Shown: positions 1-4,641 of the stretch, piece by piece
How positions within the stretch are numbered: position 1 is the stretch's first letter
How the letters are laid out: each line of letters begins with the position of its first letter
NCBI GenBank assembly: GCA_017999235.1
Contig: JAGOBN010000354.1
Location: 1-5,126 of the forward strand
DNA: 5,126 nucleotides
Reading direction: 5' to 3'
Source of the DNA: Anaerolineales bacterium
Lineage (GTDB): Bacteria; Chloroflexota; Anaerolineae; Anaerolineales; UBA6663
The notes under the pieces: model-generated
Told to the model about the DNA's origin: nothing
The model's database searches: none
What the model saw: the letters and a program-made list of their open reading frames with translations, nothing else
Translations under genes and position numbers: made by a program

Positions 1-253
1 CGTCCACGGTCTCATCCGGGGCGCCGATGACCAGCATCGGGGAGCCGATTGGGACCGGCTTGCCGACCTCCACGACCCAGCCCTTGACGACGCCGCCGGT
101 GCAGGCTTCCAATTCGACGGTGGCTTTGTCGGTTTCAATCTCGGCGATGATCTCGCCTTTGGCCACCGCGTCGCCCACCTGCTTGAGCTTGCGGACGAGG
201 GTGCCTTCCGTCATGTCAAAACCGAGTTTGGGCATCGGGACAACTTCAGCCAT
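1..253 (-). CDS. pdhC: Pyruvate dehydrogenase-type E2 (dihydrolipoamide acyltransferase), N-terminal lipoyl domain, partial
   Basis: Only the first 84 residues lie in the window; the gene continues past the left edge. They form a complete biotinyl/lipoyl-attachment fold: the start MAEVVPMPKLGFDMTEG is the classic E2 opening, and the lipoyl-lysine motif ETDKATVE puts the lipoylated lysine at about residue 43. In this family the lipoyl arm takes the acyl group from E1 and carries it to the catalytic domain, which makes acyl-CoA in the cytoplasmic complex. The ATG at 253 is chosen because GGAG (262-259) sits 5 bases upstream and the lipoyl fold begins right there. It lies 46 bases downstream of the E1 beta stop, so it is the third gene of the operon. 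The peripheral-subunit-binding and catalytic domains are outside the window. Acetyl specificity is inferred from the E1 genes; acetoin or branched-chain 2-oxo acid E2 proteins begin the same way. Confidence 0.9.
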   Translation of the reverse strand, partial: MAEVVPMPKLGFDMTEGTLVRKLKQVGDAVAKGEIIAEIETDKATVELEACTGGVVKGWVVEVGKPVPIGSPMLVIGAPDETVD

Positions 254-264
254 GGGTGCTCCAC

Positions 265-297
265 AAAAGACGCCAGCGGTTGAGCGCGGCGCCGGCG
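265..297 (-). terminator. Terminator-like hairpin between E1 beta and E2
   Basis: On the minus strand, CGCCGGCG (297-290) pairs with CGCTGGCG (278-271) over 8 bp with a single G-U pair and an 11-base loop. TCTTTT (270-265) follows immediately. A GC-rich stem plus a short U-rich run is the form of a weak intrinsic terminator. It begins 3 bases after the E1 beta stop codon and ends just before the E2 Shine-Dalgarno (262-259). As it sits inside an apparent operon, it more likely lowers read-through or stabilises the 3' end of the E1 message than ends transcription fully. The U-run is short and interrupted by C, so termination strength is uncertain. Confidence 0.5.
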
Positions 298-299
298 GA

Positions 300-1274
300 T
301 TATAGGACGGACTTGACGCCGGCGATCACATCCGCCACCTGCGGGATGGCGGCGCGTTCCAGGTTGGCGGCGTAGGGCAGGGGGACTTCTTTTTGCGCCA
401 CCCGCTTTACCGGCGCGTCCACGTAATCAAAACACTCTTCGTAGATGCGCGCGGCCACTTCGCTGCCGACGCCGTAGGTGCGCCAGCTCTCCTCCACCAC
501 CACGCAGCGGTTGGTCTGCTTGAAGGACGCGAAGACCGGGTCCAGGTCCAGCGGCCGCAGCGAGCGCAGGTCGATGACCTCGCACTCGATGCCGTCCTTG
601 GCCAATTCCACGGCGGCCTTGAGCGACGTCTCCACCATCTTGGAATACGCCACCACGGTCACATGCCGGCCCTGGCGCTTGACATCGCTCTTGCCGATGG
701 GGATGAGGAAGTCCTTGTCGTCCGGCACTTCGCCGCGCAGGGAGTACATGGTGGCCTGCTCGACAAACATCACCGGGTCATCGGTGCGGATGGCGGCCTT
801 GAGCAGGCCCTTGGCGTCGGCGGGCGTGGCCGGCGCCACCACCTTCAAGCCCGGAAAGTGGGCGAAGAGGTGCTCCACCGTCTGCGAGTGCGTGGCGCCC
901 AATTGCCGGCCGCCGCCGGAGGTGGTGCGGACCACTACCGGACACCGGAACTGCCCGCCAAACATCGAGTGGACTTTGGCGGCGTGGTTCACGATCATGT
1001 CCATCGCCAGGAAGGCGAAGTTGATGCCCATGATCTCGGCCACCGGCCGCAGGCCGTTCATGGCCGCGCCGACGGCGGCGCCCACGATCACGCCCTCGGA
1101 GATGGGCGTATCCCGCACGCGTTCCCCGCCGAAGCGGTCCAGCAGCCCGGTGGTGGCGCCATACGTGCCGCCGGCGGCGGCCACTTCCTCGCCCAGGACG
1201 ACGACCTTTGAGTCGCGCTCCATCTCCTCGGCGATGGCCAGGGCGATGGCTTTGGAAATCGACAGCGTTGCCAT
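300..1274 (-). CDS. pdhB: Pyruvate dehydrogenase E1 component, beta subunit
   Basis: This 324-residue protein has the usual length for E1 beta of a 2-oxo acid dehydrogenase. With E1 alpha it forms the thiamine-diphosphate-dependent decarboxylase that acylates the lipoyl arm of E2. Visible features are the N-terminal pyrimidine-binding part with LGEEV (27-31), the segment TPISEGVIVGAAVGAAMNGLR (56-76) whose Glu60 matches the cofactor-activating glutamate of the family, and GATHSQ (126-131) with the conserved active-site His129. The C-terminal transketolase domain carries IDLRSLRPLD (234-243) and the terminal EVPLPYAANLE (296-306) typical of PdhB. The ATG at 1274 is preferred over an in-frame ATG at 1322. 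AGGAAG (1285-1280) lies 5 bases before it, family homology starts at MATLSISKAI, and the longer form would overlap the end of E1 alpha. It lies 28 bases after E1 alpha and 46 bases before E2, consistent with one transcript. Acetoin dehydrogenase beta is the main alternative. Confidence 0.93.
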   Translation of the reverse strand: MATLSISKAIALAIAEEMERDSKVVVLGEEVAAAGGTYGATTGLLDRFGGERVRDTPISEGVIVGAAVGAAMNGLRPVAEIMGINFAFLAMDMIVNHAAKVHSMFGGQFRCPVVVRTTSGGGRQLGATHSQTVEHLFAHFPGLKVVAPATPADAKGLLKAAIRTDDPVMFVEQATMYSLRGEVPDDKDFLIPIGKSDVKRQGRHVTVVAYSKMVETSLKAAVELAKDGIECEVIDLRSLRPLDLDPVFASFKQTNRCVVVEESWRTYGVGSEVAARIYEECFDYVDAPVKRVAQKEVPLPYAANLERAAIPQVADVIAGVKSVL

Positions 1275-1279
1275 AGTAA

Positions 1280-1285
1280 CTTCCT
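1280..1285 (-). promoter_or_regulatory. Ribosome-binding site deciding the pdhB start
   Basis: AGGAAG on the minus strand, 5 bases upstream of the ATG at 1274, lies in the 28-base gap after the E1 alpha stop. It supports this ATG over the longer in-frame start at 1322, which lies inside the E1 alpha coding sequence. Confidence 0.75.
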
Positions 1286-1302
1286 GAAGGGGCTCGGCGC
1301 CG

Positions 1303-2328
1303 TTAGGCGGCCGGCTCGTCAATATAAATGTCGGTCCAGATTTCGCTATCGTCCGGGATGGGGGAGGCCTCGGCGAATTCCACCGCGTCCGCCATGATCA
1401 GCTTGACCTCGTCGTCCACCCGGTCGATCTCGGCCGGCGCGACCCCGGTCTCCAGCATCACTTTCTCAAAGCGCCCAATTGGGTCCTCGGCCTGCCACTT
1501 GCGGATCTCATCCTGCGTGCGGTACGGGCGCTGATCGCCCATCGAATGGCCGCGATACCGATAGGTCATGATCTCCAGGAAGTAGGGGCCCTGACCGGAG
1601 CGGCAGTAGGCCAGCGCCGCCGCGGTTTTGGCGCGCACGTCCAGCAGATCCATGCCGTCCACGAGATCGCTGGGGATGTCATAGGCCGTGGCCTTGCGGC
1701 GAATCTCGGTCACGGCCGAGACCCGCTCGATGGGCGTCCACATGCCGTATTTGTTGTTTTCGCAGATGAAGACCACCGGCAGCTTCCAGACGGCGGCCAG
1801 GTTGAGGGCCTCGTGGAAGTAGCTGATGTTGGTGGCGCCATCGCCGAAGTAGCAGAGCGTGACGCCGGACGTGCGCTGGTATTTATCGGCCCAGGCCAGG
1901 CCGGCGGCCAGGGCGATCTGCGCGCCGACGATGGCGTGGCCGCCCCAGAACTTCAGGTTGATATCGGCCAGGTGCATCGAGCCGCCCTTGCCTTTGGAGC
2001 AGCCGGTGGTCCGGCCCAGCATCTCGGCCATGGCCACGCGCGCCGTCATGCCGGCCGCCAGGGCGATGCCGTGGTCGCGGTAGCCGGTGATCAAGCTGTC
2101 CTCTGGCCGGCGCGCCGAGACGGAGCCGACGCCGACGGCCTCCTGCCCGATGTACAAGTGCATAAAGCCGCCGATGCGGCCTTTTTGATAGAGCTCCTCA
2201 CACTTCTCCTCAAACAGCCGGATGAGCACCAGCTGTTTGTACAGCTCCAGCATCTCGGTATGGGAGAGCGGGGCATGTGAGTTCGCGTGGGGGGCCGCGG
2301 TGTTAGCGACGGCGGAGCTGGGCGTCAT
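1303..2328 (-). CDS. pdhA: Pyruvate dehydrogenase E1 component, alpha subunit
   Basis: This 341-residue protein binds thiamine diphosphate and, with E1 beta, decarboxylates pyruvate. The thiamine-diphosphate motif is intact: GDGATN (162-167) followed 26 residues after GDG by ENN (190-192). Other family marks are GGFMHLYIGQEAVGVG (53-68), KGKGGSMHL (112-120), GGHAIVGAQIALAAGLA (129-145) and the active-site loop YRYRGHSMGD (256-265), whose His261 matches the conserved loop histidine. The first 23 or so residues are Ala/Ser/His-rich and outside the conserved domain, as is common. The ATG at 2328 has AAGGAGAGG (2342-2334) upstream, with GGAG 8 bases from the ATG. It is the first gene of the minus-strand operon and faces the HD-domain gene across 146 bases. 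The HLYIGQEAV form and the PDH-like gene order favour pyruvate as substrate. Acetoin or branched-chain 2-oxo acid E1 alpha cannot be fully excluded from sequence alone. Confidence 0.93.
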   Translation of the reverse strand: MTPSSAVANTAAPHANSHAPLSHTEMLELYKQLVLIRLFEEKCEELYQKGRIGGFMHLYIGQEAVGVGSVSARRPEDSLITGYRDHGIALAAGMTARVAMAEMLGRTTGCSKGKGGSMHLADINLKFWGGHAIVGAQIALAAGLAWADKYQRTSGVTLCYFGDGATNISYFHEALNLAAVWKLPVVFICENNKYGMWTPIERVSAVTEIRRKATAYDIPSDLVDGMDLLDVRAKTAAALAYCRSGQGPYFLEIMTYRYRGHSMGDQRPYRTQDEIRKWQAEDPIGRFEKVMLETGVAPAEIDRVDDEVKLIMADAVEFAEASPIPDDSEIWTDIYIDEPAA

Positions 2329-2371
2329 CAGGGCCTCTCCTTCAATGCGTTGAGACGTAAAATTATGCTTG

Positions 2372-2406
2372 GGGCTGGCCTAAGGCTTGTTAGGGTGCCT
2401 CAGCCC
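2372..2406 (-). promoter_or_regulatory. Leader hairpin or operator upstream of pdhA
   Basis: GGGCTG (2372-2377) pairs with CAGCCC (2401-2406), and inside it CCTAA (2379-2383) pairs with TTAGG (2390-2394) around a 6-base loop. An asymmetric internal loop of 1 and 6 bases separates the two stems. It lies downstream of the candidate promoter at 2424-2432 and about 30 bases before the pdhA Shine-Dalgarno, so it would be in the 5' leader of the operon transcript. No long U-run follows directly. It could be a leader fold that affects the message or a protein-binding site on DNA. It matches no riboswitch class that I recognise. Confidence 0.35.
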
Positions 2407-2423
2407 GGCCCAACAACCAAAGG

Positions 2424-2432
2424 ATTATACCA
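2424..2432 (-). promoter_or_regulatory. Extended -10 promoter candidate for the pdh operon
   Basis: The minus strand reads TGGTATAAT (2432-2424): a perfect TATAAT with the TGn extension typical of extended -10 promoters. There is no good -35 hexamer at 16-18 bases; the 17-base position reads GAGATA, which fits an extended -10 site that depends little on a -35. Transcription would start near 2417, giving a leader of about 90 bases before the pdhA ATG. The surroundings are AT-richer than the rest of the window. This assumes a standard sigma-70-type housekeeping factor. Confidence 0.5.
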
Positions 2433-2458
2433 TCAGGCAGACGTAATATCTCGCCAGA

Positions 2459-2464
2459 TATAAT
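2459..2464 (+). promoter_or_regulatory. -10 box candidate for the HD-domain gene, near-leaderless
   Basis: TATAAT on the plus strand ends 10 bases before the ATG at 2475. With a normal 6-8 base distance the transcript would start at about 2471, leaving only a few untranslated bases. No Shine-Dalgarno-like purine run precedes the ATG, which agrees with leaderless translation. The -35 region (GGCAGA at 17 bases spacing) is poor. Chance occurrence in this AT-rich gap is possible. Confidence 0.4.
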
Positions 2465-2474
2465 CAACAAATCT

Positions 2475-3086
2475 ATGACCGAGTTCTTTGCCACCTTACA
2501 GAACACCCAAGCCCCGGTAAAAGATGTGCGCGAGTTTTTGCGGGCCAGCGGACGCCTAGATCTCCTGTTGCATGTGGCCCAGGTGAACGCGGCTGGCCGG
2601 CGGCTGGCGCGGCGGCTGGCCCCTGGCCTGGATTTAGCGGCCGTGGACCTGGCCTGCACCGCGCACGATCTGGCCGGCGTGGTGCCGGGGCGCCGCCACC
2701 AGGCTGAGGCGGAGGCGTTGGGCTTGCCCTTGAGCGAGGCGGACCGCGCCATTCCGGCGGTTCTGCACGGGCGGATCGGGGCCGAGCTGCTGCGCCGGCG
2801 CTTAGGGGTGACGGACGAGACGATCTTGAACGCCGTGCGCTACCACACCACGTTGCGGGCCGGCGCCGCGTGGTTGGAGCAGGTGGTGTTTATCGCCGAC
2901 AAGATCGCGCTGGACCCCGCCAGCCGGCACACCGGTTTCCTGCCGGAACTGCGCGCGGCCCAAGCGACGGCGCCGCTGGCGGAGTTGTGCCTGATCTATC
3001 TGGCCTGGGTGGTGCGGGAAGGGCCGGGGTTGGGCTGGCGCGTCCACCCGCACGTTTACGCGGCCTGGGATGAATTGCGCCGTTAG
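2475..3086 (+). CDS. yqeK: HD-domain protein of the YqeK (Ap4A hydrolase-like) type
   Basis: This 203-residue soluble protein has an HD phosphohydrolase layout. His33 is in LLHVAQV, the HD pair is His64-Asp65 in CTAHDLAGV, further histidines are His98 in VLHGRIGAELL and His124 in NAVRYHTT, and the last metal-ligand candidate is Asp142 in FIADKI. The order LHG..GAELL, then ILNAVRYHTT, then IADKI is the signature I associate with YqeK. Characterised YqeK proteins cleave diadenosine tetraphosphate symmetrically to two ADP with a metal centre. Deviations are Gly68 where many members have Lys in HDxxK, loss of the Gly after YHTT, and IALDP in place of the usual IEP. The core ligands remain, so it may be active, but the exact substrate is uncertain. 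YqeK genes often sit next to nadD; here the neighbour is a divergent pdh operon. The ATG at 2475 lacks a Shine-Dalgarno; a GTG at codon 18 is a less likely start. Confidence 0.78.
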   Translation: MTEFFATLQNTQAPVKDVREFLRASGRLDLLLHVAQVNAAGRRLARRLAPGLDLAAVDLACTAHDLAGVVPGRRHQAEAEALGLPLSEADRAIPAVLHGRIGAELLRRRLGVTDETILNAVRYHTTLRAGAAWLEQVVFIADKIALDPASRHTGFLPELRAAQATAPLAELCLIYLAWVVREGPGLGWRVHPHVYAAWDELRR

Positions 3087-3087
3087 C

Positions 3088-3101
3088 GCGTGAGGCGTGA
3101 A
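3088..3101. repeat. Tandem heptamer pair GCGTGAG/GCGTGAA
   Basis: Two adjacent 7-base units, GCGTGAG (3088-3094) and GCGTGAA (3095-3101), differ only at the last base and begin directly after the stop codon of the HD-domain gene. They are intergenic and do not encode anything visible. They may be the remains of a larger intergenic repeat family; two units alone could be chance. Confidence 0.35.
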
Positions 3102-3111
3102 CGGCGGGTCA

Positions 3112-3158
3112 CCGAGACACAGAGACACCGGGTTTGGCTCCGGGTCTCCGCGTCTCGG
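3112..3158. terminator. Long imperfect inverted repeat between convergent genes, possible bidirectional terminator
   Basis: The left arm (3112-3131, starting CCGAGAC) pairs with the right arm (3140-3158, ending GTCTCGG) around an 8-base loop. The pairing has two A-C mismatches (3119/3151, 3121/3149) and one bulged A at 3127. Read on the minus strand both mismatches become G-U pairs, so the hairpin is more stable in a transcript coming from the dipeptidase gene. It sits between the stop of the HD-domain gene (3086) and the stop of the dipeptidase gene (3197), the place expected for a shared transcription end. Neither side has a U-run, so it is not a classic intrinsic terminator. It may instead be a dispersed palindromic repeat that protects 3' ends. 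The unit GAGACACAGAGACAC is internally repetitive, which favours the repeat-element reading. Confidence 0.55.
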
Positions 3159-3169
3159 CGGCCCAGCCC

Positions 3170-3182
3170 GACTCGTTGAGTC
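3170..3182. repeat. Small hairpin GACTC-GTT-GAGTC downstream of the dipeptidase gene
   Basis: A perfect 5-bp inverted repeat with a 3-base loop lies 14 bases beyond the dipeptidase stop codon on the minus strand and just before the larger inverted repeat. It may add to 3'-end formation, but it is short enough to occur by chance. Confidence 0.25.
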
Positions 3183-3196
3183 AAGCCGGCGGCGGA

Positions 3197-4564
3197 TCAG
3201 CCGGCCAGGTTGGCGAAGAACCGGATGTACGCTTCGATGCCTTTGTAGTAGTTGGGCAGATGCTGTTTCTCGTTCGGGCCGTGGATGTTGTCGTCGCGCA
3301 TCCCGAAGCCCATCAGGATTGAGTCCACGCCCAGCGCTTTCTGCAGCAGGCCCACGATCGGCACGGACCCGCCGGCGCGCTCAAACACCGGCTGGACGCC
3401 CCAGGTGGCTTCCAGCGCCGCCAGCGCGGCGCGCATCGGCGCGGAGTTGCGCTCCACGATCGCGGCCGGCCCGCCGGCCAGCGCCTTCAGCTCCCAGGTG
3501 ACGGTGGCCGGCGCGTGGGCGGCCAGATACGCCCGCAGTTGTTTTTCCACCTCGGTATGGTCCTGGTCCGGCACCAGGCGCATGGAGATCTTGGCCATGG
3601 CCTTGCCCGGCAGGACGGTCTTGGAACCCTCGCCGATAAAGCCCGAATACAAGCCGTTGATCTCCAGCGTGGGCCGCGCCCCAAAACGCTCCACGGTGGT
3701 GTAGCCCTTCTCGCCCCACAGGGCCGGCGCGCCGGTCATGGCCTGCCAGTGCGCGTCGGTGTGCGGCAGCCGCGCCAGCTCGGCGCGCTCCTCGGCCGAT
3801 AACGGCCGGACCGCGTCGTAGTAACCGGGCAGGGTCACGCGGCCGTCCGCATCGTGCATGCCGGCGATGAGTTCGCAGATGGCCTGGGCGGGGTTGTGGA
3901 TGGTGCCGCCGAAGGTGCCGGAGTGCAGGTCTTGCGACGCCGTGTGGACCCACAGCTCAAAATACGCCAGCCCGCGCAGACCGTAGATGATGGACGGCAG
4001 TTTCGGCGAGAGGATGCCCGAGTCGGCGTTGAGCACGACATCGCATTTGAGCTTATCCCGGTGCTGGGCGATAAAGGCGTCTAGGCTGGGCGAGCCGATT
4101 TCCTCTTCGCCTTCCACCAGCACCTTGACGTTGACGGCCAGCTCGCCGAACTTGACCATGGCCTCCAGGGCCTTGAGGAAGGCATGCACCTGGCCCTTCA
4201 TGTCGGAGGCGCCGCGCGCGTACAGGTTGTCGCCGCGCACTTCGGCCTCGAACGGGCCGGTGGTCCATTCGTTCAGCGGGTCCACCGGCTGGACGTCGTA
4301 GTGGCCGTACACCAGCACCGTGGGCCGGCCCGGCGCCTTGAGCCACTCGGCGTACACCACCGGATGGCCGGCGGTGGGCAGAATGGCCACACCGTCGAAG
4401 CCGAGGCCGCGCAGTTGGCCGGCCACCCAATCGGCGCAGCGCTGCATATCGGGCTTATGCGCGGAGAGGGTGGAGACGCTGGGGATGCGCAAGAATTCCT
4501 GATACTCGCGCAGGTAGCGGTCATGGTTCTGCTTAACAAAGGCGAGCGATTGGGTGGGGGACAT
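3197..4564 (-). CDS. M20-family metallodipeptidase (CNDP/Dug1-like)
   Basis: This complete 455-residue cytoplasmic protein has no signal peptide and the usual length of M20 dipeptidases. The di-zinc site is intact: GHYDVQPVD (87-95) supplies His88 and Asp90; GASDMKG (118-124) supplies the bridging Asp121; EGEEEIGS (151-158) supplies the catalytic base Glu154 and ligand Glu155; NADSG (179-183) supplies Asp181; and NIHGPNE (426-432) supplies His428. The inserted lid/dimerisation domain, about 195-320, opens with LRGLAYFELWV and carries DLHSGTFGG (212-220), whose His214 matches the histidine given across the dimer interface in carnosinase-type enzymes. Such enzymes hydrolyse dipeptides or short peptides, some with broad specificity; the substrate cannot be read here. 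The ATG at 4564 has GAGGAG (4575-4570) 5 bases upstream. The TPR gene lies 77 bases upstream on the same strand, with a GC hairpin between. It is convergent with the HD-domain gene. Related M20 peptidases such as PepV-like or succinyl-diaminopimelate desuccinylases fit less well. Confidence 0.92.
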   Translation of the reverse strand: MSPTQSLAFVKQNHDRYLREYQEFLRIPSVSTLSAHKPDMQRCADWVAGQLRGLGFDGVAILPTAGHPVVYAEWLKAPGRPTVLVYGHYDVQPVDPLNEWTTGPFEAEVRGDNLYARGASDMKGQVHAFLKALEAMVKFGELAVNVKVLVEGEEEIGSPSLDAFIAQHRDKLKCDVVLNADSGILSPKLPSIIYGLRGLAYFELWVHTASQDLHSGTFGGTIHNPAQAICELIAGMHDADGRVTLPGYYDAVRPLSAEERAELARLPHTDAHWQAMTGAPALWGEKGYTTVERFGARPTLEINGLYSGFIGEGSKTVLPGKAMAKISMRLVPDQDHTEVEKQLRAYLAAHAPATVTWELKALAGGPAAIVERNSAPMRAALAALEATWGVQPVFERAGGSVPIVGLLQKALGVDSILMGFGMRDDNIHGPNEKQHLPNYYKGIEAYIRFFANLAG

Positions 4565-4582
4565 ACAGGCTCCTCAGGGTGA

Positions 4583-4604
4583 CGCCCCGCGCGAGAGCGG
4601 GGCG
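4583..4604 (-). terminator. Perfect GC hairpin between the TPR gene and the dipeptidase gene
   Basis: CGCCCCGC (4583-4590) and GCGGGGCG (4597-4604) form a perfect 8-bp stem with a 6-base loop, 37 bases after the TPR stop codon and 7 bases before the dipeptidase Shine-Dalgarno (4575-4570). No U-run follows on the minus strand, so it is not a canonical intrinsic terminator. It could be an intercistronic stabilising or processing structure, or a terminator used without U-run. No clear promoter for the dipeptidase gene is seen between it and the gene, so the dipeptidase may depend on read-through. Confidence 0.5.
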
Positions 4605-4641
4605 CTAAGATGGCGCAGCTAGGCGGATTCTAGCATGCCGG

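Noticed and set aside
393..1287. Long plus-strand open frames (272 and 269 codons) opposite pdhB
   Set aside because: They lie wholly antisense to a clear E1 beta gene, are rich in His/Arg/Gly or Ser/Arg as expected from the complement of GC-rich coding DNA, and show no recognisable domain.
1275..1322. Longer start for pdhB at 1322
   Set aside because: It would add 16 residues that overlap the end of pdhA and do not resemble the family N-terminus; the ATG at 1274 has AGGAAG at proper distance.
1546..2280. A 244-codon plus-strand open frame opposite pdhA
   Set aside because: It is antisense to a clear E1 alpha gene with intact thiamine-diphosphate motif; composition and lack of domains mark it as a GC-rich shadow frame.
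2362..2367. Second minus-strand -10-like hexamer CATAAT before pdhA
   Set aside because: It has no TG extension and no -35-like hexamer at 16-18 bases, so the extended -10 at 2432-2424 is a better candidate. It could still be a minor start.
2390..2752. A 120-codon minus-strand open frame across the divergent region
   Set aside because: It overlaps the HD-domain gene antisense, is Arg/Ser/Ala-rich without a domain, and runs through the promoter region.
3381..3953. A 190-codon minus-strand frame within the dipeptidase gene
   Set aside because: It is an out-of-frame reading of the M20 gene, full of Arg/Gly/Ala, and the dipeptidase frame carries all catalytic motifs.
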